Part shown: positions 36,309 through 45,464 of the stretch, one piece after another
Layout: each line of letters starts with the position of its first letter
Numbering within the stretch: position 1 is the first letter of the stretch
Assembly: GCF_033449965.1 (NCBI RefSeq)
Contig: NZ_CP137761.1
Location: 3,658,001-3,722,000 of the forward strand
Direction of reading: 5' to 3'
Length of the DNA stretch: 64,000 nt
Source: Bacillus sp. T3
GTDB lineage: Bacteria; Bacillota; Bacilli; Bacillales; Cytobacillaceae
Position numbers and translations under genes: made by a program
The notes under the pieces: generated by a model
Database searches by the model: none
Seen by the model: the letters and a program-made list of their open reading frames with translations, nothing else
Told to the model about the DNA's origin: nothing

Positions 36309-36543
36309 ACTGTATTAGGTCAAAAATTTCAATTGCGATCATATCAATGTTATCGAATTGGTAACGCTTAGGCTTTTCCTTATCATTGTATATTTCAAGC
36401 TCAAAAGTTGCAGATTTTGGGTTGTATGTAACCTGACATTTCCTTTCACCATTAACCTCAAAAAAGCGTTGTGCTGGCTCACCTCCATTAGCTTGTTCAT
36501 GAAGGTTTTTCAACCGTGTTAATATACCTTGAAGCTGTGACAT
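36307..36543 (-). CDS. ykuJ: YkuJ family protein
   Basis: A 78-residue cytoplasmic protein: MSQLQGILTRLKNLHEQ at the N-terminus, QRFFEVNGERKCQV in the middle and FDNIDMIAIEIFDLIQ at the end, close to B. subtilis YkuJ. A structure is known for the family but not its role. The ATG at 36543 follows AAAGGAGAGGGAGC. Confidence 0.9.
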   Translation of the reverse strand: MSQLQGILTRLKNLHEQANGGEPAQRFFEVNGERKCQVTYNPKSATFELEIYNDKEKPKRYQFDNIDMIAIEIFDLIQ

Positions 36544-36719
36544 GCTCCCTCTCCTTTCAACGAAAACAAACATTTACTATAGCTTTCTCATCTGACATGA
36601 TTCTATCCAACTGGATTAATTTCAGAAAATTCACAAACATTTTCTTTACATGCCAATATTAACAGAATAAAATAATGAGAGGCATAGTACAAGTAAAAGG
36701 TTAAAAAGGATGTGATTTT

Positions 36720-37682
36720 TTGTCAAAACCAGTAAAATTATCTGAAAAACTTTTCTTAATTGATGATTTTGACTTAAATTTGGAAGAACGAACAGGTACA
36801 TACGTTCTTGCTGAAGAGGAATTAGCCATAATTGAAACATCCGCAAGTCCATCCATTCCATACTTACTTAAAGGATTAAAGCAATTGAATATTAATCCTG
36901 AAGCGATAAAGTATATCATTGTGACACATATCCATTTAGACCATGCTGGTGGTGCTGGATTAATGCTTCAGCATTGTCCGAATGCCAAGGTAGTTGTTCA
37001 TCCAAAAGGAGCACGTCACCTTGCAGATCCATCCAGATTAATTGCAGGTGCCCAGGCAGTTTATGGAGATAAATTCAATAAGCTTTTCGATCCGATTCTT
37101 CCAATACCTGAGGATCGTCTACTTGTCATGAATGATGAGGACGAGCTTAAAATTGGTCCTGATTGTACCCTTAAATTTTACGATTCTCCTGGACATGCCA
37201 ATCACCATTTCAGCATTTACTATCCTCCTACAAACGCGATGTTTACAGGTGATACTTCAGGTGTATATTATCCACAGCTAAAACGGGATGGTGTTGAATT
37301 ATATCTGCCATCAACCTCTCCCAATCAGTTTGATCCTGACAAAATGCGTCAATCTTTAGCAAAATTTGAAGAAATGAATTTGAATCATATCTACTTTGGC
37401 CATTTTGGTGGCACTAATAAACCAAACGAGGTTTACAGTCTGGTAAGAATGTGGTTAAATATTTTCGTTGACGCAGCTAAGGTGGCTTTTCAACAGTATA
37501 CTGTGCTTGAAGAACAAGTGAAGTGTGCAGAACAAAATATCCTACAGCAATTGAACGATTTCTTACAAACAAAAGGAATTACCCAGGATCATCCAGCGTA
37601 TGAAATTATCAGGCTTGATATTAACGTTTGTTCCCAAGGGTTAATTGATTATCTAGGTCGTAAGGAGAAAGTAAGCAAATAA
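36720..37682 (+). CDS. Metallo-beta-lactamase fold hydrolase
   Basis: A 320-residue MBL-fold protein. The zinc motif HIHLDHAGG lies near residue 70; further ligands are SPGHANHHF and FTGDTSG, and the final His is in YFGHFGGTN. A C-terminal helical region of about 90 residues follows the MBL core. Relatives act on lactones, thioesters or persulfides; none can be chosen here. TTG start with AAAGGATGTGA upstream. It lies 24 bases before a glutaredoxin-like gene, which hints at thiol chemistry. Confidence 0.82.
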   Translation: MSKPVKLSEKLFLIDDFDLNLEERTGTYVLAEEELAIIETSASPSIPYLLKGLKQLNINPEAIKYIIVTHIHLDHAGGAGLMLQHCPNAKVVVHPKGARHLADPSRLIAGAQAVYGDKFNKLFDPILPIPEDRLLVMNDEDELKIGPDCTLKFYDSPGHANHHFSIYYPPTNAMFTGDTSGVYYPQLKRDGVELYLPSTSPNQFDPDKMRQSLAKFEEMNLNHIYFGHFGGTNKPNEVYSLVRMWLNIFVDAAKVAFQQYTVLEEQVKCAEQNILQQLNDFLQTKGITQDHPAYEIIRLDINVCSQGLIDYLGRKEKVSK

Positions 37683-37706
37683 ACATTTAGTTTTGGAGGA
37701 AGTAGC

Positions 37707-37949
37707 TTGAGCGAAATCATTTTGTATTCCCAGCCGGAATGTCCACCATGTGAAATCACTAAAAAATTCCTTAAGGAATACGGATTTTCTTTTACAGAAA
37801 AAAACATTAAAGAGGATAAAAGGGCAAGAAATGACTTAATTAATAAGTATCAATCCTATTCAACACCGACCATCGTCATCGGTGATGAGGTAGTTCGTGG
37901 CTTTGATATAAAAGAGCTAATGAGAATCTTGCAAATAGATGATAAATAA
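37707..37949 (+). CDS. Glutaredoxin-like protein
   Basis: An 80-residue thioredoxin-fold protein with a CPPC active site at residues 12-15 and the cis-proline in YSTPTIVIGDEVVRGFD. Probably a dithiol-disulfide reductase partner. TTG start with GGAGGAAGTAGC upstream. Same strand and close to the MBL-fold gene, with a shared terminator after it. Confidence 0.85.
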   Translation: MSEIILYSQPECPPCEITKKFLKEYGFSFTEKNIKEDKRARNDLINKYQSYSTPTIVIGDEVVRGFDIKELMRILQIDDK

Positions 37950-37955
37950 CGATTA

Positions 37956-37987
37956 CTGACTCTCCAATAAGGTGAGTCAGTTTTTTT
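37956..37987 (+). terminator. Terminator after the glutaredoxin-like gene
   Basis: CTGACTC TCCAATAAGGT GAGTCAG followed by TTTTTTT. Confidence 0.85.
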
Positions 37988-38103
37988 GTATTAACCGCTA
38001 CATTATTTCCAGAAATATACCAATCCAAAATTACATAAGTAACTAAAATAAAGAAAAAATAGTATACGTAAGTCAGAACACTAAAAAAACAGGAGTGAAC
38101 AAA

Positions 38104-38307
38104 ATGACAGTTGGAACACAGGTAAAACAAACAATAGCAGGCTTAAAAAGTGCGCAGGCGAGTTTTGAAACATTTGCACTAGGAACGGAAAATAAAAGTG
38201 CAAAGAAATTATATCAAGAAGCAGCTACGCAAACACAATCGATTATTGATAGCATTGAGCCTCGACTCAAACAAATTGAGCAGGAAGAGCCCCAATACAA
38301 ACAATGA
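38104..38307 (+). CDS. DUF1657 protein
   Basis: A 67-residue helical protein (VKQTIAGLKSAQASFETFAL, SAKKLYQEAATQTQSIIDSI). DUF1657 genes typically accompany spoVA-type and DUF421 genes in spore formers, notably in the mobile spoVA2mob operons. The same domain recurs at the C-terminus of the next gene. AACAGGAGTGAACAAA precedes the ATG. Confidence 0.85.
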   Translation: MTVGTQVKQTIAGLKSAQASFETFALGTENKSAKKLYQEAATQTQSIIDSIEPRLKQIEQEEPQYKQ

Positions 38308-38310
38308 TCT

Positions 38311-38342
38311 AAGGAATTGGTTGGCTACTTGCCAACCCTTCC
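38311..38342 (+). terminator. Hairpin between the DUF1657 and 2Duf genes
   Basis: GGTTGGC TACTT GCCAACC with flanking AAGG/CCTT complementarity, but without a T run. It may modulate readthrough between the two genes rather than terminate. Confidence 0.45.
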
Positions 38343-38372
38343 GATTTATAAACATCATTTGAGGTGAACATC

Positions 38373-39230
38373 ATGCCAGAGTGGATTCATATCGTACTTC
38401 GTTCCTTCTTATTTATTTTTATTTTGATTTTTATCACTAGAATGCTTGGAAAAAAACAAATTTCAGAAATAACCTTTTTTGAATATATATCAGGTATTAC
38501 AATCGGGAGTATTGCTGGAGAAGTGATAATGGGATTAGACCGGAATATAATGCATGGAGTGGTAGCAATCGTAGTATTTGGTGGAATCACCTTTTTAGTT
38601 GATTTCATAACCTTAAAGAGTAAAAACTTTAGGGATATTGTTGAAGGAAAGGGAAGCGTCCTTATTCAAAACGGAAAAATTTTGGAGGATAATTTAAAAA
38701 AGGAGAAATATACATTAGATGACCTTAGTTCCTTATTGCGGGGCCGAAATGTTTTTAATTTATCCGAAGTAGAGTTTGCAGTACTAGAACCAACAGGTGA
38801 TTTAAGTGTGTTGCTTAAAAAGGATTATAGACCAGTAACTCCGAATGATTTAAAGTTACAGGTTGCAAATGAAAAAGAATCGCAAACCGTCATAATGGAT
38901 GGAAAAATACTCGATAACCCTTTATCGGCAACCGGGAAAAATCGTGGCTGGCTCCTCGTTGAATTGGAAAAACAAGGCGTAACATTAGAAAATGTTTTTT
39001 TCGCACAAATTAATTCTTATGGAGAATTAACGATTGACCTTTACGACGACCAAATTCAAGTGCTTCAGCCTATGCAACGTCAATTGCTAATGGCCAGTAT
39101 AAAAAAATGTCAAGCTGACATCGAATCATTTGCTCTCCAGACTGAATGTAAAACCGCCACACAAATGTATCTAAAAAATTCCGAAAAACTCAAAGGAGTT
39201 ATTCAAAATTTAACTCCCTATTTAAGATAA
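38373..39230 (+). CDS. 2Duf-type membrane protein (DUF421/YetF plus C-terminal DUF1657)
   Basis: A 285-residue protein with three N-terminal membrane helices (about 8-24, 33-52, 62-80) and a YetF-like soluble domain (LLRGRNVFNLSEVEFAVLE). The last 50 residues (LLMASIKKCQADIESFALQ through QNLTPYLR) align with the preceding DUF1657 protein. This DUF421-DUF1657 fusion is the 2Duf architecture, which in spoVA2mob operons raises spore wet-heat resistance. Here no spoVAC, spoVAD or spoVAEb gene is next to it. ATG 38373 follows TGAGGTGAACATC. Confidence 0.85.
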   Translation: MPEWIHIVLRSFLFIFILIFITRMLGKKQISEITFFEYISGITIGSIAGEVIMGLDRNIMHGVVAIVVFGGITFLVDFITLKSKNFRDIVEGKGSVLIQNGKILEDNLKKEKYTLDDLSSLLRGRNVFNLSEVEFAVLEPTGDLSVLLKKDYRPVTPNDLKLQVANEKESQTVIMDGKILDNPLSATGKNRGWLLVELEKQGVTLENVFFAQINSYGELTIDLYDDQIQVLQPMQRQLLMASIKKCQADIESFALQTECKTATQMYLKNSEKLKGVIQNLTPYLR

Positions 39231-39299
39231 AAAAAGAACATACTTTACAAATTAGCTCATCCTCACAAAAAAAGAGATGAAATAGTCATCTCATCACGA

Positions 39300-39327
39300 T
39301 AAGCCCTTTATATACGGGCTTTTTTGA
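39300..39327. terminator. Terminator between 2Duf and the next gene
   Basis: AAGCCC TTTATATAC GGGCTTTTTTG, preceded by a second hairpin GAGATGA / TCATCTC at about 39275-39293. Confidence 0.75.
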
Positions 39328-39330
39328 TGG

Positions 39331-39987
39331 TCATATTTTGACCAAAAATTCAGCCTGTTTATTGTTAATAAATTCCTTTAGATAAGAGAACAATTCAAGT
39401 GGTTTTTTCGAAATAGATCGATTTAACAGTAATAACGGGCCAAAATCCTCTATCTGTTTTCCGATAATAGAATCCTCTTGTATTTTATTACCCAATTGAA
39501 TGATTTCATCCGGTATTTGTGGTAAATATTGAACCACTTTTAAATGACCATCCTTTTTTTCTAATAGCACACCTTCATAATGATTTTCATAAGTGACTGG
39601 TCCTTCCATGTTACCTGGAAAAAATTCATAAACATATATTTGATTTTGCCTTGTAACTATTTGTGTCTTGTCCGAAAATTCAAAAAAAGGAATGTAATAT
39701 AAGGCGAAGTCTGTTCCAAGCGTAAAATACCTTCCATTCTCTTCGACCAAGTTTTCTTTTAGGAACAGCTCCATATATTCATTTGTAAAATAGGGCGCTA
39801 AAAGTTCCTTCACTTCATTCAAATTTCTGTCCTTCTCACTTAGTGAAACTTGGGCTTGAAAGGCATCCTGCAGGAATTCAAAAACCGCTTCACGTTTGTC
39901 AATATTTGACGATTCAGCATAGATATGTACCTGGAGTAAAAACAGGGAAACCGCAACTAATAATGCTTTCTGAAAATGTTTAATCAT
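39331..39987 (-). CDS. Predicted secreted protein of unknown function
   Basis: A 218-residue protein with a signal peptide (KALLVAVSLFLLQVHIYAES, cleavage expected after YAE or nearby). The mature part is mixed alpha/beta: FLQDAFQAQVSLSEKDRNL, EVKELLAPYFTNEYMELFL, YVYEFFPGNMEG. It resembles DUF3993-type secreted Bacillus proteins, but I am not sure. ATG 39987 follows GAGGAGGGAGAAA. Confidence 0.6.
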   Translation of the reverse strand: MIKHFQKALLVAVSLFLLQVHIYAESSNIDKREAVFEFLQDAFQAQVSLSEKDRNLNEVKELLAPYFTNEYMELFLKENLVEENGRYFTLGTDFALYYIPFFEFSDKTQIVTRQNQIYVYEFFPGNMEGPVTYENHYEGVLLEKKDGHLKVVQYLPQIPDEIIQLGNKIQEDSIIGKQIEDFGPLLLLNRSISKKPLELFSYLKEFINNKQAEFLVKI

Positions 39988-40183
39988 TTTCTCCCTCCTC
40001 AAAATTGCCCTTCATATCATTATTTTATCAATGTTATTCCTATATTTCGAAACAATCGTTCGTTAAATACCAGCACGATTTGACACAAATACCTAAATAC
40101 ACTTATTATTTGTGTTTATTTGACTAAAAAGAAACGATTACCTATAGATAATTATAGACTAACTGATAGCTTTTCACAAAAAA

Positions 40184-40208
40184 GACCCCACAAAATTTAG
40201 TGAGGTCG
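40184..40208 (-). terminator. Terminator after the small membrane protein gene
   Basis: GACCTCA / TGGGGTC stem followed by a T run on the minus strand (AAAAAAG on the given strand). Confidence 0.6.
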
Positions 40209-40210
40209 CT

Positions 40211-40450
40211 CTACCAATTTGTAGATCCGGCAAAAAAGACAATAATCAGGAGCACAAGTGCAAAAAAGATCAAATATGTGAGAAAGACTGGATTTTTTTT
40301 ATATGCATGTTCTTGAACAGCATGAGGGATTTTTGTATCAAATTCACTTTTCAATGCTTTTTGGGATCTTGCTAATACCATTGTGTATATTAGGGAAACC
40401 GCCAGAATAGCCATCGCTACTCCCAATAAAATGTTTGATGATAAATGCAT
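40211..40450 (-). CDS. Small two-helix membrane protein
   Basis: A 79-residue protein with helices ILLGVAMAILAVSLIYTMVL and FLTYLIFFALVLLIIVFFAG joined by a charged loop. No family recognised. It follows ykuI on the same strand after 62 bases and may share its transcript. GGAGTGAGTTTTGC precedes the ATG. Confidence 0.65.
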   Translation of the reverse strand: MHLSSNILLGVAMAILAVSLIYTMVLARSQKALKSEFDTKIPHAVQEHAYKKNPVFLTYLIFFALVLLIIVFFAGSTNW

Positions 40451-40512
40451 GCAAAACTCACTCCTTTAGGTTTAAAGTTCCGCTAAGCATGCTTTTTTAT
40501 TCATCGTTATGC

Positions 40513-41727
40513 TTACAGTAGTCCTTCTTGCTGATATAAAAAGCTGTATGAAAGGTCAATAAATAAATAATCGTTTGCACTTATTGGGTATGAAAAGGTC
40601 CGGATTGTTTCACCAGTTTCAATATCACTGTAAAGATCGGATAAGATTCCTTTCTGCTCTTTCCTCATCTTAATAATGTTCTCCAAAAAATAAGGACGCC
40701 AGCTCCAGTTTTTATTTTCATATTCTCGTTGGATTTTCCATTTCTCCTGAGTGAAAAAGAAGTTAGGTGTTTTTTGAAAACCTTCTTCATCACATATATA
40801 AACTCGAAAGGCCATATGGCTCATGTGAGATACTAGTGACTTTAGCAATTCTTCATAATCCGTAATTTTCCGATACTTTGTTAAAAATTCCTGTAGACGT
40901 AGCTGAAAACTTTCAGTTAAAGAATAGAGTTTTTCCAGCTTTTTCTTTTCACTCACGATAAATGAATGACATTCACTTTTAAGGCGGTCCTTTAAAATAT
41001 CTCTTTCAACAAAGTGGTCGCAGGGTTCAGACAAATAAAAACCTTGGTAATATCTACCACCATTCCGCCACGCAAATTGAAGCTGAAAAACCATTTCGAT
41101 GTTTTCAAACAGTAAAGTAGCACCAATTTTTCGTGCCAAAAGAGAGATTGAGTACAGTACATCCTGAAAACCTGAACTATTCTGCATCGATCTAAGCGCT
41201 TGTAAATCCACTTTAATAATATCAGGAGCCAACTGTCCCATACGGTCTAAGTGACTATTCTCGTTTGCAACTTTATCGATTGCGACTTTTAATCCATAGG
41301 TTCGGTAATAATTCAACAAATGATCTAAGTGTTCAAAATCTCCTTTATAATTCCGTTCGGAAATTTCCAACACAATCCGATTTAGGGATATGCCCTTGTC
41401 TGCATATTGTAGCAGTAGCTGTAAAAACTGTTCCCCATGATCATTCATCAAAATATCTGCATCGCGATTAATAAATATCATTACATCAGGATCCAACTCT
41501 AGGGCAAGATCTAATGCCTTTGTTAATACTGTGTTATCCACTTCAAGACGATATTCATCTGGTATTTGATCATCCAGGAAGAAAGGACCTAATGATTCAA
41601 TCCCTTCCTCCCCCTTATATCTTCCTAATATCTCATATCCAATTGCACGGTGCTCATCTGCACTGAATATCGGTTGAAAAAAGGGGATCACGTTATCTAA
41701 ATCCGTTAGGATATCCAATGCATCCAT
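40513..41727 (-). CDS. ykuI: EAL-domain c-di-GMP-binding protein YkuI
   Basis: A 404-residue protein: EAL domain (about 1-250) and a C-terminal PAS-like sensor domain (about 270-404). The EAL signature is EILGR, and ERNYKGDF supplies another metal ligand. The metal-binding DD pair of active phosphodiesterases appears as IDKVANEN, so one Asp is lost. B. subtilis YkuI has a similar change (DN) and binds c-di-GMP without measurable hydrolysis. ATG 41727 follows TTGGAGGTTTTTTTT. Confidence 0.9.
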   Translation of the reverse strand: MDALDILTDLDNVIPFFQPIFSADEHRAIGYEILGRYKGEEGIESLGPFFLDDQIPDEYRLEVDNTVLTKALDLALELDPDVMIFINRDADILMNDHGEQFLQLLLQYADKGISLNRIVLEISERNYKGDFEHLDHLLNYYRTYGLKVAIDKVANENSHLDRMGQLAPDIIKVDLQALRSMQNSSGFQDVLYSISLLARKIGATLLFENIEMVFQLQFAWRNGGRYYQGFYLSEPCDHFVERDILKDRLKSECHSFIVSEKKKLEKLYSLTESFQLRLQEFLTKYRKITDYEELLKSLVSHMSHMAFRVYICDEEGFQKTPNFFFTQEKWKIQREYENKNWSWRPYFLENIIKMRKEQKGILSDLYSDIETGETIRTFSYPISANDYLFIDLSYSFLYQQEGLL

Positions 41728-41860
41728 AAAAAAAACCTCCAAGATAAACCTATTTAAATAATACTTCGTTGGCAACATAATACCATCATAAAAGCTGATT
41801 GAAAATCAAAATATAGTGACGAGCCGGTAGGAATTTAATAAGAAGGAAGGTAAAAAGCAA

Positions 41861-42649
41861 ATGCTACTGATCCGTTTTGTCATCATCTTCTTACTGTTGC
41901 TCGAATGCAGTCAACCTTTTTCCGCTGAAGCAAAGGATTCTAACCTAAATAATGAGGATGAACAAAATAAATTCATCAATGAGATATTCCAAATTCAACT
42001 TATAAATGACCACAATCATTTACCAAAAGAGAATGACGTGAAGACAATTGCTCAAAAAGCAATGCTTAATGTCCCATTAATACGGCAAAATCCCGAACTC
42101 CGCTATGGGTGCGAAGTGACTAGCCTAACGATGATGCTTCAATTTGCGGGTGTGAATACAAATAAAATGGAGCTTTTTATGGCGATAAAAAAAGATACAG
42201 ATCCAATCCAACGTGCACATAACGGTGATATTATCAGATGGGGAAACCCAGGGGATGGATTTGTTGGTGACATGACGGGAAAAAGGGCAGGATATGCTGT
42301 ATTTGACAAACCTATGGTTGAGCTTGTCAATCGCTATCTGCCCGGTCGAGCTGTTAATTTTACAAGTCGAAGCTTTGAAGAGGTACTCCAGCATGTAGCA
42401 AAAGGCTACCCAGTCGTTGTTTGGACAACAGGGGATTTCCGCTTACCTGACCGACCTGAATCCTGGTTACACGGCAACGAAACGATAACAAGCCCACTAG
42501 ATTTGCATGCGGTTGTGTTAGTCGGATTCGATGAACAGAACGTCTATTTAAATGATCCATTGTCAGGTCGAAAACAGTATCCTGTCAATAGACAACAGTT
42601 TATTGGCTCGTGGAAAGCACTACAATCAAGAGCGATTAGCTACCAATAA
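41861..42649 (+). CDS. Secreted C39-like (papain-fold) peptidase
   Basis: A 262-residue exported protein with signal peptide LIRFVIIFLLLLECSQPFSA. The C39_2-type cysteine peptidase domain covers about 75-258: catalytic Cys in RYGCEVTSLTMML, His in DLHAVVLVGFD and Asp in YLNDPLSG. Substrate unknown; relatives include YvpB. It has its own ribosome site (GAAGGAAGGTAAAAAGCAA). Confidence 0.8.
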   Translation: MLLIRFVIIFLLLLECSQPFSAEAKDSNLNNEDEQNKFINEIFQIQLINDHNHLPKENDVKTIAQKAMLNVPLIRQNPELRYGCEVTSLTMMLQFAGVNTNKMELFMAIKKDTDPIQRAHNGDIIRWGNPGDGFVGDMTGKRAGYAVFDKPMVELVNRYLPGRAVNFTSRSFEEVLQHVAKGYPVVVWTTGDFRLPDRPESWLHGNETITSPLDLHAVVLVGFDEQNVYLNDPLSGRKQYPVNRQQFIGSWKALQSRAISYQ

Positions 42650-42778
42650 AAATTAGCCTCACATTGTGGGGCATTTTTCTTTTTGCTTCCTAAATAAACT
42701 AAACCTTTGACTCTTTTTTTCCCTTATGATTTTTGTTAGTATATAAAAGACTTTTTATAATGAACGGAGTATTCATAT

Positions 42779-43654
42779 ATGCCTCAGAAAGTTTCGAGAA
42801 GATCCTTTTTAAAGAAGCTTGCTCAGCTCGCTATTATTAGTATTAGTTCAGGCACTGGAATATACTACTATGCACATGAAATTGAAACAAGAATGCTAAA
42901 AATATCAGAGCAAACGATCGACCACCCACTCATTCCTTCTAGTTTTGATGGTTGTAAAATTATCCAATTTAGTGATACACACCTTGGATTTCACTATAAT
43001 CTTAAGCAGTTAGAAGCATTAATTACAAAGATCAATTCTTTTTCCCAGACATAATCCTTTTTACTGGTGATTTAATGGATGAACCAAATAAGTACACAGA
43101 AAAAGAACAAATTGCTCCGCTATTACAACAGTTAAAGGCTCCATTAGGAAAGTTCTGTATTTATGGCAATCACGATCATGGTGGTTACGGATCAGAATTG
43201 TATTATTCCATCATGAATCAATCTGGTTTTACTGTTCTACAAAATGCTGCAACGGCAATTAAACTGATTGATCAGAGTTCCATTTATTTAATCGGAATCG
43301 ATGATGCGATGCTCGGAAAACCAAACTTTGAAGCAGCTTTGGCAAATTTACCTGGAAAATGTATTTAAGATATTACTTAGCCATGCTCCTGACCTGGCAG
43401 ATCAAACAATTCAATATGGAGTCGAATGGCAATTGAGCGGTCACAGCCATGGTGGTCAAATAAAGATTCCTTTTGTTGGCGCACTTGTTACTCCTCCTTT
43501 TGCTGAAAAGTATACGGAAGGATTTTATCAAATAAATAAGCTTGGAAAATCCTTATCTCTTTATGTGAACAGAGGAATTGGGACAACCCGACTCCCATTT
43601 CGATTTTTATCAAAACCTGAAATCACCGTATTCCGATTAGTTGCCCAAGGCTAA
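42779..43654 (+). CDS. ykuE: Tat-exported metallophosphoesterase YkuE, two apparent frameshifts
   Basis: Cell-wall-associated calcineurin-like phosphoesterase. The twin-arginine signal SRRSFLKK is at residues 6-13, as in the Tat substrate YkuE. Metal motifs: FSDTHLG, FTGDLMDEP, YGNHDHGG, LLSHAPD and GHSHGGQ. The frame breaks twice: in the T run at 43038-43042 (one T missing, restoring NSFFPDIILFTGD) and at CCTGG 43351-43355 (one base extra, restoring LPENVFKILLSHAPD). With both corrected the protein has 291 residues, like YkuE. Confidence 0.88.
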
Positions 43655-43765
43655 GCCTAAAAAACTTTGTCCAGCTTTCCCTCCCCGAAAAAGACATGCT
43701 CATTCATTGATTGATACCATACAATAAAAAGGAAAGGCAGTTTGTTCAAGAGGAGGGAATAAAAA

Positions 43766-43975
43766 GTGTATTATGCCCACGCACCTAGAGCTATACAAAA
43801 TTATCCTGATCAAAGATTTGTTGGCTTTGGCGTTTTACCATTTGTTACAGGAACCGTTTTAGGGTTAGCAGCTAGTCCATTTCTATTTGGTCGCCCTTAC
43901 TATCCACCACCATATCCTTATCCGCCATACCCACCGTACCCGCCTTATGGTCCTTATCCATATCGACCTTATTAG
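43766..43975 (+). CDS. Small protein with a hydrophobic helix and Pro/Tyr-rich tail
   Basis: A 69-residue protein starting at GTG with AAGAGGAGGGAAT upstream. A central hydrophobic stretch (FGVLPFVTGTVLGLAASPFLF) is followed by a tail of repeated PPYPYPPYPP-type sequence. Such tails occur on spore surface and envelope proteins of Bacillus. Function unknown. It lies just before ykuD. Confidence 0.75.
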   Translation: MYYAHAPRAIQNYPDQRFVGFGVLPFVTGTVLGLAASPFLFGRPYYPPPYPYPPYPPYPPYGPYPYRPY

Positions 43976-44035
43976 AATAGACCCCATTCTGCATAGGTCA
44001 ATACGGCTGATAAAATCGGAAAGTGAAATGATGTT

Positions 44036-44533
44036 ATGATTCACACAGTTACTCATGGCGAAACATTAGCCATAATCGCTAAAAACTATCGAAAATCTCT
44101 TCAGGCATTGCTTGCTGCCAACCCGTCCATTCATCATCCATACAATCTTACAATTGGACAGAGAATAAACATACCTGGCATACCAGATCCAGCAACAATC
44201 CCGTTTCAGATTATCGTTTCTCTTCGCAAACGAACACTTACCTTATTTCAATCTGGAAGAATTAGAAAAACATATCCAATAGCCATTGGAAAAATGTTAA
44301 CGCAAACCCCTCCTGGAAAATTTATTATCGTTAATCGTCAACCCAATCCTGGAGGTCCGTTTGGCGTATTGTGGCTTTCTCTTTCAAAATCAGGTTATGG
44401 CATTCATGGTACCAACAATCCAGCCTCAATTGGTAAGGCAGTTTCGCACGGATGTATTAGAATGTATAATCATGACGTATTAGAGCTAGCGAGTATAGTT
44501 CCAAATGGAACGACAGTCATCATTACAACGTGA
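44036..44533 (+). CDS. ykuD: L,D-transpeptidase YkuD with LysM domain
   Basis: Peptidoglycan L,D-transpeptidase found in spores. LysM domain at residues 3-47 (VTHGETLAIIAKNY to GQRINIPG). The catalytic YkuD domain has the SHGCIRM motif with active-site Cys, and GIHGTNNP before it. The 165-residue length equals YkuD. No signal peptide is seen, as in the B. subtilis protein. Confidence 0.95.
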   Translation: MIHTVTHGETLAIIAKNYRKSLQALLAANPSIHHPYNLTIGQRINIPGIPDPATIPFQIIVSLRKRTLTLFQSGRIRKTYPIAIGKMLTQTPPGKFIIVNRQPNPGGPFGVLWLSLSKSGYGIHGTNNPASIGKAVSHGCIRMYNHDVLELASIVPNGTTVIITT

Positions 44534-44563
44534 GGGAGCAAACATTCGCTCCCTCATTTGTTC
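44532..44563 (+). terminator. Terminator after ykuD
   Basis: TGAGGGAGC AAACATT CGCTCCCTCA then T-rich sequence, overlapping the stop codon. Confidence 0.78.
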
Positions 44564-44674
44564 GTTTTTTTGCTATATTAACATCCGACTTTTCATTTAT
44601 TATTAAAAATTCCCTTCTTAACTGAGCCCAAAAGGGGTATAATAAACTAAACTATTTGAAAGGAGTTCTTTACA

Positions 44675-45148
44675 TTGAACCGGGACAGGAATAATCCTCA
44701 AAAACTGATTCCAACAGTTGATAACCTCTCACAAGCAATCTTCATTGTCAATCGACATGCAAAAACTGCCACAAACCCAAAATTTTTATACAAACTTAAG
44801 CATGAAGCCTTAAAAAAAATGCTTCGAGAAGGAAAAGCAAAAAAGGTTGGTCTTCATTTTTCAGCGAATCCTAAATATAGCCAACAACAATCCGATGTAC
44901 TTGTTGTAAGTGGAAATTATTCTTTTCATATTCCCCCTTCAAAGGAAGACTTTGGCATACTTCCACATCTAGGAAAGTTAAGTGACCATGTCAAAAATCC
45001 AAAAACTAGACTTCCCCTAACTGTAGCTAAGGTTCTATTACAAACCTATACCTGGATTCGCGAGCGTGATAACGAAGGTAGTACAAGAACGGGTAAACCA
45101 AAACCGAGTCAACCTCAATTTAAGCGGCTTGGTGAAAGTTATTTTTAA
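44675..45148 (+). CDS. ykyB: YkyB family protein
   Basis: A 157-residue basic protein: LSQAIFIVNRHAKTATNPKF, LKKMLREGKAKKVGLHFSAN, LPLTVAKVLLQTYTWI. It agrees with YkyB of B. subtilis, whose role is unknown; position next to ykuD supports this. TTG start after GAAAGGAGTTCTTTACA. Confidence 0.88.
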   Translation: MNRDRNNPQKLIPTVDNLSQAIFIVNRHAKTATNPKFLYKLKHEALKKMLREGKAKKVGLHFSANPKYSQQQSDVLVVSGNYSFHIPPSKEDFGILPHLGKLSDHVKNPKTRLPLTVAKVLLQTYTWIRERDNEGSTRTGKPKPSQPQFKRLGESYF

Positions 45149-45210
45149 GAACAATTATAATGGCTGTTTTTTAAACTCGAGAGGACAGGCCGTTTAATAT
45201 CAAAAGAAAT

Positions 45211-45249
45211 AGAGGCTGACTAAAGCGCATATTAGTCAGCCTCTGTTTT
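45211..45249 (+). terminator. Terminator after ykyB
   Basis: GAGGCTGACTAA and TTAGTCAGCCTC perfect 12-bp stem followed by TGTTTTA. Sequence-related to the hairpins at 30398 and 45690. Confidence 0.85.
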
Positions 45250-45283
45250 ATACCTGTGATATTTCTTGTATTTTTATTAATAA

Positions 45284-45301
45284 TTGCGATATATATCACA
45301 A
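45284..45301. promoter_or_regulatory. Fnr/Rex-like palindrome
   Basis: TTGCGATATATATCACAA matches TTGTGA-N6-TCACAA at 11 of 12 positions. It lies 164 bases upstream of the Cys-rich small protein gene. Confidence 0.4.
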
Positions 45302-45464
45302 TTTTGTGAGTGTTTTGTGAACTTCCTTGTATTTACTAGACCTTTTATAAAAACAGGAATACAATACAGTCGAAAGCAACATAAAGGAACTTTTTGCCAT
45401 TCAAACATTAGCTTTCTATTCTTGATTTGCATTATGGACATTATTTTATAGGGAGCGATTTTTC

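Larger units (their letters stand above)
45149..45464. other. Intergenic region with terminator and Fnr/Rex-like sites
   Basis: About 316 bases without a gene. It holds the ykyB terminator (45211-45249), a near-palindrome at 45284-45301 and two more TTGTGA half sites at 45304 and 45314. It leads into the Cys-rich protein gene at 45465. Confidence 0.6.
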
